A stretch of 6,129 nucleotides of DNA from Gemmatimonadota bacterium (lineage in GTDB: Bacteria; Gemmatimonadota; Gemmatimonadetes; Longimicrobiales; Gaopeijiaceae), in contig DUCW01000032.1 of the NCBI GenBank assembly GCA_012959595.1, positions 1-6,129 of the forward strand. The letters are read 5' to 3'. Positions 1 through 5,767 of this stretch are shown piece after piece. Under the pieces are notes generated by a model. That model worked only from the letters and a program-made list of their open reading frames with translations, ran no database searches and was not told the origin of the DNA. A program made the position numbers and the translations under genes. Numbering within the stretch: position 1 is the stretch's first letter; every line of letters starts with the position of its first letter.

Positions 1-120
1 CTGCCATCCTTGCAGTCTCTCTCCATCGGGCAGGACGTATCGAGGTATCAAAATGTTAAAATTGAAACCTTCTAAAGGGATGTCCTAGTCCTAAGATCTA
101 GTATCAGTGTTATTCTCATT

Positions 121-828
121 TTAGTTTGCAGGTAGGGGGCTTCGATAAGCTAGGTAGTTCTTTGTTGGAATCTCTACCCGTAGAATCCGGTTTTGTCCGT
201 CTGTCCAAATCCTATGGATCACACCTCCCACATTTAATTGCATGTGTTGAGCCTGGATTTGTTTGTTGCCTAGAGAAATGGGCTCCACGGAACCGAGGCT
301 TAAGTCAGCTGAAAGTTGTTCTCCTGCTCGAGGAAACACTACTGTGAGTTCCTTTGATTCGGTGAATTGATGTGGTAGAACTAGGAAATAGTGATGGGCA
401 AAATATTCATCAAGAATTATTGTTGGCGTCCGACTGGACAGTCTTTTGTATTCCCGTTCTTCTAAATACAGATCTGATGAAGCGATCGCCAGGAAGCGAT
501 CGCCTCTTCTTTGTAAATTTATCTCCAGGTTGGAGGTGGAGATTCGAGTTTGATATGCCTGTAGAGACAACGCTGGCCCAAGGGTTCCTAGAGCTGACTG
601 CACAGTTTCAGTGGTCTCATTTGTTGAAATTACAAGATCTCCCTGAGCGATTGTACGCACTTCTGCACCTGATCCAGCACTTCTAATTTTAAAGGATTCA
701 GTACCCAGTATTCGTCCTGCTATTTCTATTATGAAGGTTCCTTCATCGATGGTAGTTGCTTGTGAGGTCAAATTCCCTGGATTGAGGGCGGCCGCTAAGA
801 CGATAAATGTGAATATGAGAATTTGCAT
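121..828 (-). CDS. Secreted or periplasmic protein of unknown function (235 aa)
   Basis: I do not recognise a named family with certainty. Residues 3-14 are strongly hydrophobic and are followed by a polar stretch ending in Ser-Gln-Ala at 22-24, a good signal peptidase I site, so export is likely. The n-region before the hydrophobic core has no Lys or Arg, which is atypical. An in-frame stop at 844-846 rules out a longer N-terminus, and only a weak GGGA-type ribosome site precedes the ATG. The mature part is rich in alternating polar and hydrophobic residues, suggesting a beta-rich fold, with no cysteines, no transmembrane helix and no obvious catalytic motif. The C-terminal pattern (IWTDGQNRILRVEIP, residues 207-221) resembles secreted beta-rich proteins in which a Trp-Thr/Val-Asp turn precedes a final strand; I recall similar uncharacterised proteins in Gemmatimonadota. 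The gene is divergent from the decarboxylase and stands alone. The frame is open over its full length, so I take it as real. Confidence 0.72.
   Translation of the reverse strand: MQILIFTFIVLAAALNPGNLTSQATTIDEGTFIIEIAGRILGTESFKIRSAGSGAEVRTIAQGDLVISTNETTETVQSALGTLGPALSLQAYQTRISTSNLEINLQRRGDRFLAIASSDLYLEEREYKRLSSRTPTIILDEYFAHHYFLVLPHQFTESKELTVVFPRAGEQLSADLSLGSVEPISLGNKQIQAQHMQLNVGGVIHRIWTDGQNRILRVEIPTKNYLAYRSPLPAN
479..504. repeat. Tandem 12-bp direct repeat with two GCGATCGC palindromes
   Basis: The 12-mer GAAGCGATCGCC occurs at 479-490 and again at 493-504, separated by two bases. Each copy carries the octameric palindrome GCGATCGC (482-489 and 496-503), identical to the HIP1 octamer known from cyanobacterial genomes. 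I saw no further copy in the window. Both copies lie inside the secreted-protein gene and encode Leu/Ile/Ala-Ser codons there (around residues 112-119), so the repeat may be coincidental coding sequence. Confidence 0.6.
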
Positions 829-856
829 ATTCCCAGCTACGGTTTATGACGAGTCA

Positions 857-884
857 TTGTTCAGTTAGATAATATGAATATAGT
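857..884 (+). promoter_or_regulatory. Candidate promoter for the decarboxylase gene
   Basis: TTGTTC at 857-862 and TATAGT at 879-884 match the sigma-70 -35 and -10 boxes at 4/6 and 5/6 positions with a 16-bp spacer. Transcription would start near 891, leaving a leader of about 57 bases before the ATG at 948. The surrounding 829-947 segment is AT-rich and must also hold the leftward promoter of the secreted-protein gene, for which I found no convincing box pair. TGACC at 892-896 and GGTCA at 910-914 form a short inverted repeat just downstream of the predicted start, a weak operator candidate. Confidence 0.35.
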
Positions 885-947
885 CTATTTGTGACCTGAA
901 GACGATTTTGGTCAGATTTACAAATTTACTTTATGGGAAGATGAGCA

Positions 948-2420
948 ATGGAACTATTTGGACAATCCGAAACGTTAGATGATATGAGTGTTGAGGACTT
1001 TCGGTCAGCAGCACATCACTTGATCGAGTGGATATCAAACTACCAAGAAGAGATAGAAACTTTTCCAGTCCTGCCTCAAGTTGAACCAGGGGATATAAGC
1101 TCAAAATGTGTTAATGCTTTGACGGTTGAAGGGGAATCTTACCAGGAAATTTTTCAGGATTTCGAATCTATAATTCTTCCAGGAATAACCCACTGGAATC
1201 ATCCAGGCTTCTTCGCGTATTTTGCCGATGGAGGTTCTGCCCCAGGCCTGCTTGGTGAAATGTTGTCAGCAGCGTTGAACGTCAATGTTATGCTGTGGAA
1301 AACTTCACCCGCCGGCACGGAATTAGAAGAAGTCACTCTGGATATGCTCAGGTCACTAGTGGGTTTGCCAACTGAGTTTTTTGGAGTCATAAATGATTCG
1401 GCGTCATCCAGTTCCCTATACGCACTAGCAGCAGCACGAAACAAAGCTTTTCCTGAGATAGGGCGCTTCGGTATGTTTGGTTTGCCTAAGGGTAGAATCT
1501 ATACCTCTGAACAATCCCACTCTTCCATCGATAAAGCCGGTATCACTCTAGGATTTGGTACGGATGGGGTTTGTAAAGTAGAAGTGGACTCTCAATATAG
1601 AATGAGTCAAAATGCACTTCGTCGATCGATCGAAGAGGATCTTGAAGCTGGTGTTGTTCCAGTTGCAGTCGTGGCGACTATAGGCACTACTTCTAGTAGC
1701 AGCATAGATCCCGTGAATGAGATAGCTCAGATCTCAAGAGAATATGACATTTGGTTACATGTGGATGCGGCCTACGGAGGCCCTGCTGCTATCCTCAATG
1801 AATTGAGGCCATATTTCACAGGTTGGGAAAAGGCAGATTCAATTGTCATGAATCCACACAAGTGGTTATTCACTCCGGTAGATTGTTCTGTTCTTTACTG
1901 TCAAAACAGAGAGGAATTTTCCCGTGCCTTCAGTATTATCCCTGAGTACCTACAGGGCGGGTCGGATCAAGGAACAAATCTTATGGACTACGGTGTTTCC
2001 CTTGGGCGCAGATTCCGATCGCTAAAACTCTGGTTTGTCCTCAGATATTTTGGAAAACAAGGGCTTGCTAGGGGGATTAGGGGACACTGCAAAATGGCTT
2101 CAGACTTTTCTAGTTGGGTAGTAGCACATCCTGAATGGGAATTGGTAGCACCGACACCTTTCAGCACCGTAGTGTTTCGGTATATCGGCAAGGATCTCTC
2201 TCCTGAACAGCAGGATTCTTGCAATTCACAAATACTAGAAAGAGTAAATAGAACTGGAGAAATGTTCATCTCTGACACACGTCTTGATGGGAAAGTCGTA
2301 CTAAGGCTTTGCATCGGAAATATACAGTCTAAGGAGCACCATATCCAAAATGCCTGGAATCTCCTACAAAAATCATCTATGCAAATTACTGTAAGAAATG
2401 GATCATTAAGCAAGCTGTGA
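948..2420 (+). CDS. PLP-dependent group II decarboxylase, aromatic-L-amino-acid decarboxylase type (490 aa)
   Basis: This is a cytosolic pyridoxal-phosphate enzyme that probably removes the alpha-carboxyl group from an aromatic amino acid (Trp, Tyr, Phe or DOPA) to give the amine. The family is clear: an N-terminal HWNHPGFFAYFA segment (82-93), SPAGTELE (120-127), the PLP-stacking His191 in SEQSHSS, Thr247 in TIGTTSS, HVDAAYGG (271-278) with Asp273 to bind the pyridine nitrogen, and NPHKW (302-306) with the Schiff-base Lys305. Tyr348, in MDYGVSLGRRFRS, lines up with Tyr332 of animal DOPA decarboxylase, the residue that favours decarboxylation over oxidative deamination. The loop after it is about three residues shorter than in the animal enzyme. 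Length is normal for the family. GGGAAG at 935-940 lies seven bases before the ATG and supports this start. The exact substrate cannot be read from sequence; a different amino-acid substrate is possible. It is a single gene, convergent with the pnt operon. Confidence 0.93.
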   Translation: MELFGQSETLDDMSVEDFRSAAHHLIEWISNYQEEIETFPVLPQVEPGDISSKCVNALTVEGESYQEIFQDFESIILPGITHWNHPGFFAYFADGGSAPGLLGEMLSAALNVNVMLWKTSPAGTELEEVTLDMLRSLVGLPTEFFGVINDSASSSSLYALAAARNKAFPEIGRFGMFGLPKGRIYTSEQSHSSIDKAGITLGFGTDGVCKVEVDSQYRMSQNALRRSIEEDLEAGVVPVAVVATIGTTSSSSIDPVNEIAQISREYDIWLHVDAAYGGPAAILNELRPYFTGWEKADSIVMNPHKWLFTPVDCSVLYCQNREEFSRAFSIIPEYLQGGSDQGTNLMDYGVSLGRRFRSLKLWFVLRYFGKQGLARGIRGHCKMASDFSSWVVAHPEWELVAPTPFSTVVFRYIGKDLSPEQQDSCNSQILERVNRTGEMFISDTRLDGKVVLRLCIGNIQSKEHHIQNAWNLLQKSSMQITVRNGSLSKL

Positions 2421-2450
2421 GAAGATCAGGCCTCCCTTACTTCTCTCACA
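2416..2450. terminator. Inverted repeat across convergent gene ends, possible bidirectional terminator
   Basis: TGTGAGA at 2416-2422 and TCTCACA at 2444-2450 are perfect 7-base arms around a 21-base loop. The stem could extend by two more pairs (AG with CT) if two bases on the right arm bulge out. The repeat spans the stop codons of both the decarboxylase and pntB, which lie only five bases apart. Neither side is followed by a clear T-run, so this would be a weak or non-canonical intrinsic terminator. The placement is the main argument. Confidence 0.3.
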
Positions 2451-3829
2451 AGGTCGTTCATAGTTTCTTTGGCATCACCAAAGAGCATTAATGTATGGTC
2501 CATATAGAACAGGGGGTTATCAATCCCTGCAAACCCAGTAGATAGACTCCGTTTCATCACTATGACACTTTTGGCCTTGTCCACATCCAAGATAGGCATT
2601 CCGGCGATGACGCTTTGGGGGTTATGTGCTTCCGGGTTTACGACATCGTTGGCTCCGACTACCAGAACCACGTCTGTACGGTCAAAATCGTCATTGATTT
2701 CGTCTAAGTCGAATAGCTTGTCATAGGACACGTCTGCTTCTGCCAGGAGCACATTCATATGTCCAGGCATTCGTCCAGCAACAGGGTGGATTGCATATTT
2801 TACGTCCACCCCTTTTTCTTCCAAGTTGTCAACTACCTTTCTCAGCTCATGTTGCGCCTGAGCTACTGCTAAGCCGTACCCTGGCACTACTACTACTGAC
2901 TGTGCGTAAGCCAAAATCATAGCTGCTCCCTCTGCGTCAACAGGGCGTGCAATTTTTTCAGAATCATCTCCCTGAGTGCCAATTATTGATTCTCCACCGA
3001 AAGCACCAAAAGCAACATTAGTAAGCGAACGATTCATTGCTTTGCACATAATGAGGGTGAGGATGAGACCGGAGGCTCCGACTAGAGCTCCACTGATGAT
3101 GAGGACATTACTACTGATCACAAATCCAGCAGCAGATGCTGCTAGCCCTGAGTATGAATTCAAAAGTGAAATCACGACAGGCATGTCAGCCCCGCCGATG
3201 GGAATCACCAGTAAGATTCCGAGAGATAGGGCTGCTATTGTAAAAATGTAAAAGGTGTTCAGGGTAGTTAGGTTTCCCAATTGGAATAATCCCATTATAG
3301 CTCCCCCTAAAACGAGGAGTCCGATAAAGAGGCCCGCGTTAAGTGTTTTCTGAAGGGGAAATGTGATGGGATTTCCAGAAACGATACCCTTAAGTTTTCC
3401 GAATGCTACGAAACTACCTGAAAAAGTTACCGTACCGATTAAGCAGGAGAGTACTATACTTAGCCCTTCACCCAAGGGTGACGTTACATTGAGTGATTGC
3501 AGTCGCAGAAGCTCTGCACCTGCCACTAGTGCAGAGGCTGCTCCACCGAACCCGTTGAAGATGCCCACGAGTTCGGGCATCTCGGTCATTTGTACCGTTT
3601 TTGCGGCCCAGTAGCCGATAATGCCTCCGACCGCTATACCGATCAGTATGGTGTTCCATTCAGCTATTTGGTTGCCCAAGAGGGTTGCACAAATGGCTAT
3701 GAACATAGCTACTGCGGCCAACTGGTTGCCTCTCCTAGCTGTCGCAGGAGATTGCAGCCTCTTTAGGCCGATGACGAAGAGGACGGAAGAGAAGAGGTAG
3801 GAAATTTCCACCGCCGTAGATAAAGTCAT
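2426..3829 (-). CDS. pntB: NAD(P) transhydrogenase subunit beta (467 aa)
   Basis: This is the beta subunit of the proton-translocating transhydrogenase, an inner-membrane enzyme that drives NADH + NADP+ to NAD+ + NADPH with inward proton flow. Residues 1-261 form the membrane domain II with about nine hydrophobic segments (near 5-22, 36-53, 58-77, 85-103, 123-144, 165-185, 192-209, 214-238, 241-261). GADMPVVISLLNSYSG holds Asp215 and Asn224, matching conserved E. coli Asp213 and Asn222. Residues from about 285 form the NADP(H)-binding domain III: VPGYGLAVAQAQ (315-326), HPVAGRMPGHMNV (348-360), VGANDVVNP (391-399), and KRS (426-428), which in the family contacts the NADP phosphate. Asn92, in the segment GIFNGFGG, stands where E. 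coli has His91. Length matches the E. coli and R. rubrum proteins. TGAGGAAC at 3836-3843 is a good ribosome site. It is the last gene of the operon, 23 bases after pntAB. Confidence 0.97.
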   Translation of the reverse strand: MTLSTAVEISYLFSSVLFVIGLKRLQSPATARRGNQLAAVAMFIAICATLLGNQIAEWNTILIGIAVGGIIGYWAAKTVQMTEMPELVGIFNGFGGAASALVAGAELLRLQSLNVTSPLGEGLSIVLSCLIGTVTFSGSFVAFGKLKGIVSGNPITFPLQKTLNAGLFIGLLVLGGAIMGLFQLGNLTTLNTFYIFTIAALSLGILLVIPIGGADMPVVISLLNSYSGLAASAAGFVISSNVLIISGALVGASGLILTLIMCKAMNRSLTNVAFGAFGGESIIGTQGDDSEKIARPVDAEGAAMILAYAQSVVVVPGYGLAVAQAQHELRKVVDNLEEKGVDVKYAIHPVAGRMPGHMNVLLAEADVSYDKLFDLDEINDDFDRTDVVLVVGANDVVNPEAHNPQSVIAGMPILDVDKAKSVIVMKRSLSTGFAGIDNPLFYMDHTLMLFGDAKETMNDLVREVREA

Positions 3830-3852
3830 ATATTTGTTCCTCAGAGTGGGGG

Positions 3853-4131
3853 CTAATGTTTCTTAAACATTTCAAGCATCCTGTCAGTGACCATGAATCC
3901 ACCAACGACGTTGACCATAGCTAATGCAATGGCTAATCCTCCGAGCCACTGAGCCAAACCAGAATCTACTTGAGCAGACACCACCAGTGCTCCAACTATG
4001 CTGATCCCTGAAATTGCGTTGGCACCAGACATCAAAGGGGTGTGCAGTGTAGGTGGGACTTTAGTGATCACTTCGCGTCCGGCTAGGCTGGCCAGCACGA
4101 ACACGTAAATTCCGACGAGCATCTCACTCAT
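3853..4131 (-). CDS. pntAB: NAD(P) transhydrogenase subunit alpha, part 2 (membrane part, 92 aa)
   Basis: This small membrane protein supplies the alpha-side helices of the transhydrogenase proton channel; in E. coli it is fused to the C-terminus of PntA, here it is a separate gene as in R. rubrum. Three hydrophobic segments are visible near 3-17, 36-53 and 60-82. The signature LHTPLMSGANAISG (29-42) is strongly conserved, with His30 in it, and the C-terminal GGFMVTDRMLEMFK (77-90) is also typical. The protein is short but within the range of stand-alone copies. AAGGAGG at 4136-4142 sits four bases before the ATG, a strong site that fixes the start. It follows pntAA by 57 bases and precedes pntB by 23, so all three are surely one transcript. 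Confidence 0.95.
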   Translation of the reverse strand: MSEMLVGIYVFVLASLAGREVITKVPPTLHTPLMSGANAISGISIVGALVVSAQVDSGLAQWLGGLAIALAMVNVVGGFMVTDRMLEMFKKH

Positions 4132-4188
4132 TTTTCCTCCTTACACGGGAACGATTTGTCTAATATGTTGCTAATGTGAACGTTGTGG

Positions 4189-5322
4189 TCACTTGAGACT
4201 TAGTTTTTCTTTGGTCAATTGGTGTCGTACATCGCCGGCATGAGCTACGCAAGTACTAGCAACTACTTCATCCGAAAAGTCCAGGAATAATTCACCGTCT
4301 TTGACTAGTTCTTTTAGTAATGTTTCGACGTTCTTAGAAAACATCTGACTTGCATGGACCGGAACCTCCGAGGGAAGGTTGGCTGGACCGATTAGCTTGA
4401 CTTCGTGTAGCAAAACTGTTTCTCCTTCCTCAGTGAATCGACAGTTCCCCCCCGTAGACGCCGCTAGATCAACAATTACAGAACCTGGCTTCATAGATTT
4501 GACCATAGCTTCGGTAATCAGTTCCGGTGCTGGTTTTCCCGGAATTTGTGCAGTGGTTATGACCAGATCGGCATCGCTTACGTGAGTCGCGATCAACTCT
4601 AGTTCCTTCAGATGTTGGTCTTCACTCAATTCTCTTGCGTAGCCACCTTCTCCTTCTCCACTGACTTCTTCTTCCATTTCCAAGAAAGTGGCTCCTAAAC
4701 TTTCTATCTGTTCCTTTACGGCAGGACGTACATCGAAAGCTTCAACTCTGGCACCGAGGCGTCTTGCTGTAGCGATGGCTTGCAGGCCCGCTACTCCGGC
4801 CCCTAAAATTAGTACTTTTCCTGGTCGTATGGTTCCTGCTGCAGTCATAAACATCGGTAGGAATTTACCCAACTCATTTGCACCTGTCAGAACTGCTTTA
4901 TAGCCTGCCACAGTAGCCTGAGAGGAAAGAACGTCCATACTCTGTGCTCTGGTGATTCTAGGAATCAATTCCAAAGAAAGAGCTGTTATCGACGCATCTG
5001 CGAGGGTTTTGATCAGGTCAGGATTACTCAGTGGTGATAGTAGGGAGATGAGAATTGAATTCTTGGGTAGAGATGCAATCTCTAGGTCTGTAGGAGGTTG
5101 CACCTTAAGAACGATAGAAGCTTGGTTCATTGCTGATCCGAGGTCGAGACAGATTGTTGCTCCGGCCTGTTCGTATTCTACATCTTGATAGTGAGCCTTA
5201 GATCCAGCCCCCGAGACTATAGATATTGTATAACCAAGTTTGACTAATTTGGGGACACTTGATGGAATTAGGGCGACCCTATTCTCTCCGACTACAGTTT
5301 CACCCAGAACGGCTATGTTCAT
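4189..5322 (-). CDS. pntAA: NAD(P) transhydrogenase subunit alpha, part 1 (NAD-binding, 377 aa)
   Basis: This is the soluble domain I of the transhydrogenase, which sits on the cytoplasmic face and binds NAD(H). It is homologous to alanine dehydrogenase. Numbering from the start chosen here, the N-terminal block ETVVGENRVALIP is typical of both; the RQD-loop segment RITRAQSMD (122-130) carries Arg122, Gln127 and Asp130, matching R. rubrum Arg127, Gln132 and Asp135, which argues for transhydrogenase rather than alanine dehydrogenase. GAGVAG (174-179) is the Rossmann nucleotide loop, FDVRPAVKEQ (196-205) follows it, an acidic Gly-rich stretch near 215-235 fits the mobile loop, and TTAQIPGKPAP (256-266) is family-typical. 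An in-frame ATG eight codons earlier (5346) exists, but it lacks a ribosome site and adds residues the family does not have, while the ATG at 5322 has GAGGTG eight bases before it. The membrane part is the separate gene downstream. First gene of the pnt operon. Confidence 0.95.
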   Translation of the reverse strand: MNIAVLGETVVGENRVALIPSSVPKLVKLGYTISIVSGAGSKAHYQDVEYEQAGATICLDLGSAMNQASIVLKVQPPTDLEIASLPKNSILISLLSPLSNPDLIKTLADASITALSLELIPRITRAQSMDVLSSQATVAGYKAVLTGANELGKFLPMFMTAAGTIRPGKVLILGAGVAGLQAIATARRLGARVEAFDVRPAVKEQIESLGATFLEMEEEVSGEGEGGYARELSEDQHLKELELIATHVSDADLVITTAQIPGKPAPELITEAMVKSMKPGSVIVDLAASTGGNCRFTEEGETVLLHEVKLIGPANLPSEVPVHASQMFSKNVETLLKELVKDGELFLDFSDEVVASTCVAHAGDVRHQLTKEKLSLK

Positions 5323-5330
5323 TAGAGGTT

Positions 5331-5336
5331 CACCTC
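5331..5336 (-). promoter_or_regulatory. Ribosome binding site deciding the pntAA start
   Basis: On the minus strand GAGGTG lies eight bases before the ATG at 5322. The other in-frame ATG, at 5346, lies upstream of this site and has no purine-rich site of its own. The choice also gives the usual family N-terminus (Met-Asn-Ile-Ala-Val). Confidence 0.75.
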
Positions 5337-5407
5337 GCTGATGCAAGCAATATCAATTCTTCAATCCGTTGGTTCGAGTAACTGTGACAGACAGCAATCA
5401 CGCCGAG

Positions 5408-5436
5408 AGGATACAGAACCTAGACCGTTTACTCAA
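5408..5436 (-). promoter_or_regulatory. Candidate promoter of the pnt operon
   Basis: On the minus strand TTGAGT (5436-5431) and TATCCT (5413-5408) are spaced by exactly 17 bases and match sigma-70 boxes at 4/6 each. Transcription would begin near 5401, giving a leader of roughly 80 bases before the pntAA ATG at 5322. No operator or attenuator is evident in the leader. Confidence 0.45.
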
Positions 5437-5749
5437 GGCTTTGGTGAAAATTAGTAAGAACATCGGGAAAGTCTATGACTGTGATAACATGGGATCTTTT
5501 TGAGACTGTGGGGAGACGTTGCCTGTGGGCCTGGAAAACCGAAACAGTTAGTACAGAAGGCCTGATGACTTCGTGATGTGGCTGCTGATCCGTTATTCCT
5601 TAGTGTCTAAGATTTCTCGAAGTCTGGTGTTTGGCTTGTTTGGCATTGACTATAGTTATAGGTTCGCTCCTTGGTTAGCGGTAAGTTTTGCCTCGTTCGT
5701 GCAATGTTTCTACTATTATTCTAGGTTCCACACTTGAGTTAATATTCCT

Positions 5750-5761
5750 AACAATATTGTT
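5750..5761. promoter_or_regulatory. 12-bp perfect palindrome before thpR
   Basis: AACAATATTGTT is perfectly self-complementary and ends six bases before the thpR start codon. It could be an operator for a dimeric repressor acting on thpR, but it is AT-rich and lies in AT-rich sequence, so a chance palindrome is possible. It does not resemble the SOS boxes of E. coli or B. subtilis. Confidence 0.3.
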
Positions 5762-5767
5762 GATCTA

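Larger units (their letters stand above)
5347..5767. other. Intergenic region of about 420 bases, no recognised gene
   Basis: This stretch separates the leftward pnt operon from the rightward thpR gene, so both promoters must lie here. I see no tRNA, no familiar RNA fold and no clear riboswitch. Two very short plus-strand ORFs are present: 33 codons at 5475-5576 (weak GGGAAAG at 5465-5471, too close to the ATG) and 53 codons at 5576-5737. They overlap by one base at TGATG, a pattern seen in coupled genes. The second is hydrophobic and Phe/Tyr/Ser-rich. I recognise neither, and both are short enough to be chance. In some phyla cinA lies directly before thpR; nothing like CinA is visible here. 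Confidence 0.6.

Noticed and set aside
1..75. Possible C-terminal tail of an upstream plus-strand gene (frame 1 is open to a TAA at 73-75).
   Set aside because: All three plus frames are open at the left edge and none gives a recognisable tail, so no frame can be chosen.
126..686. Two plus-strand ORFs of 73 and 104 codons opposite the secreted-protein gene.
   Set aside because: They lie antisense to one continuous 235-codon frame that has a signal peptide; their proteins look like antisense shadows.
1199..2413. Minus-strand ORFs inside the decarboxylase gene.
   Set aside because: The plus-strand frame carries every family motif; the antisense frames have no recognisable features.
2976..3659. 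Plus- and minus-strand ORFs overlapping pntB in other frames.
   Set aside because: pntB is full-length and unambiguous, and these are out-of-frame shadows.
4379..5188. Three plus-strand ORFs opposite pntAA.
   Set aside because: Antisense to a full-length, well-conserved gene; no ribosome sites or recognisable products.
5371..5400. GGTTCGAG followed by a CTGTGACAGACAG stretch, considered as a tRNA T-loop or a LexA box.
   Set aside because: No cloverleaf can be built around it, and the CTGT/ACAG spacing is five rather than eight bases.
5646..5656. TTGACT and TATAGT considered as promoter boxes for thpR.
   Set aside because: The two elements overlap each other and neither has a partner at a workable spacing.
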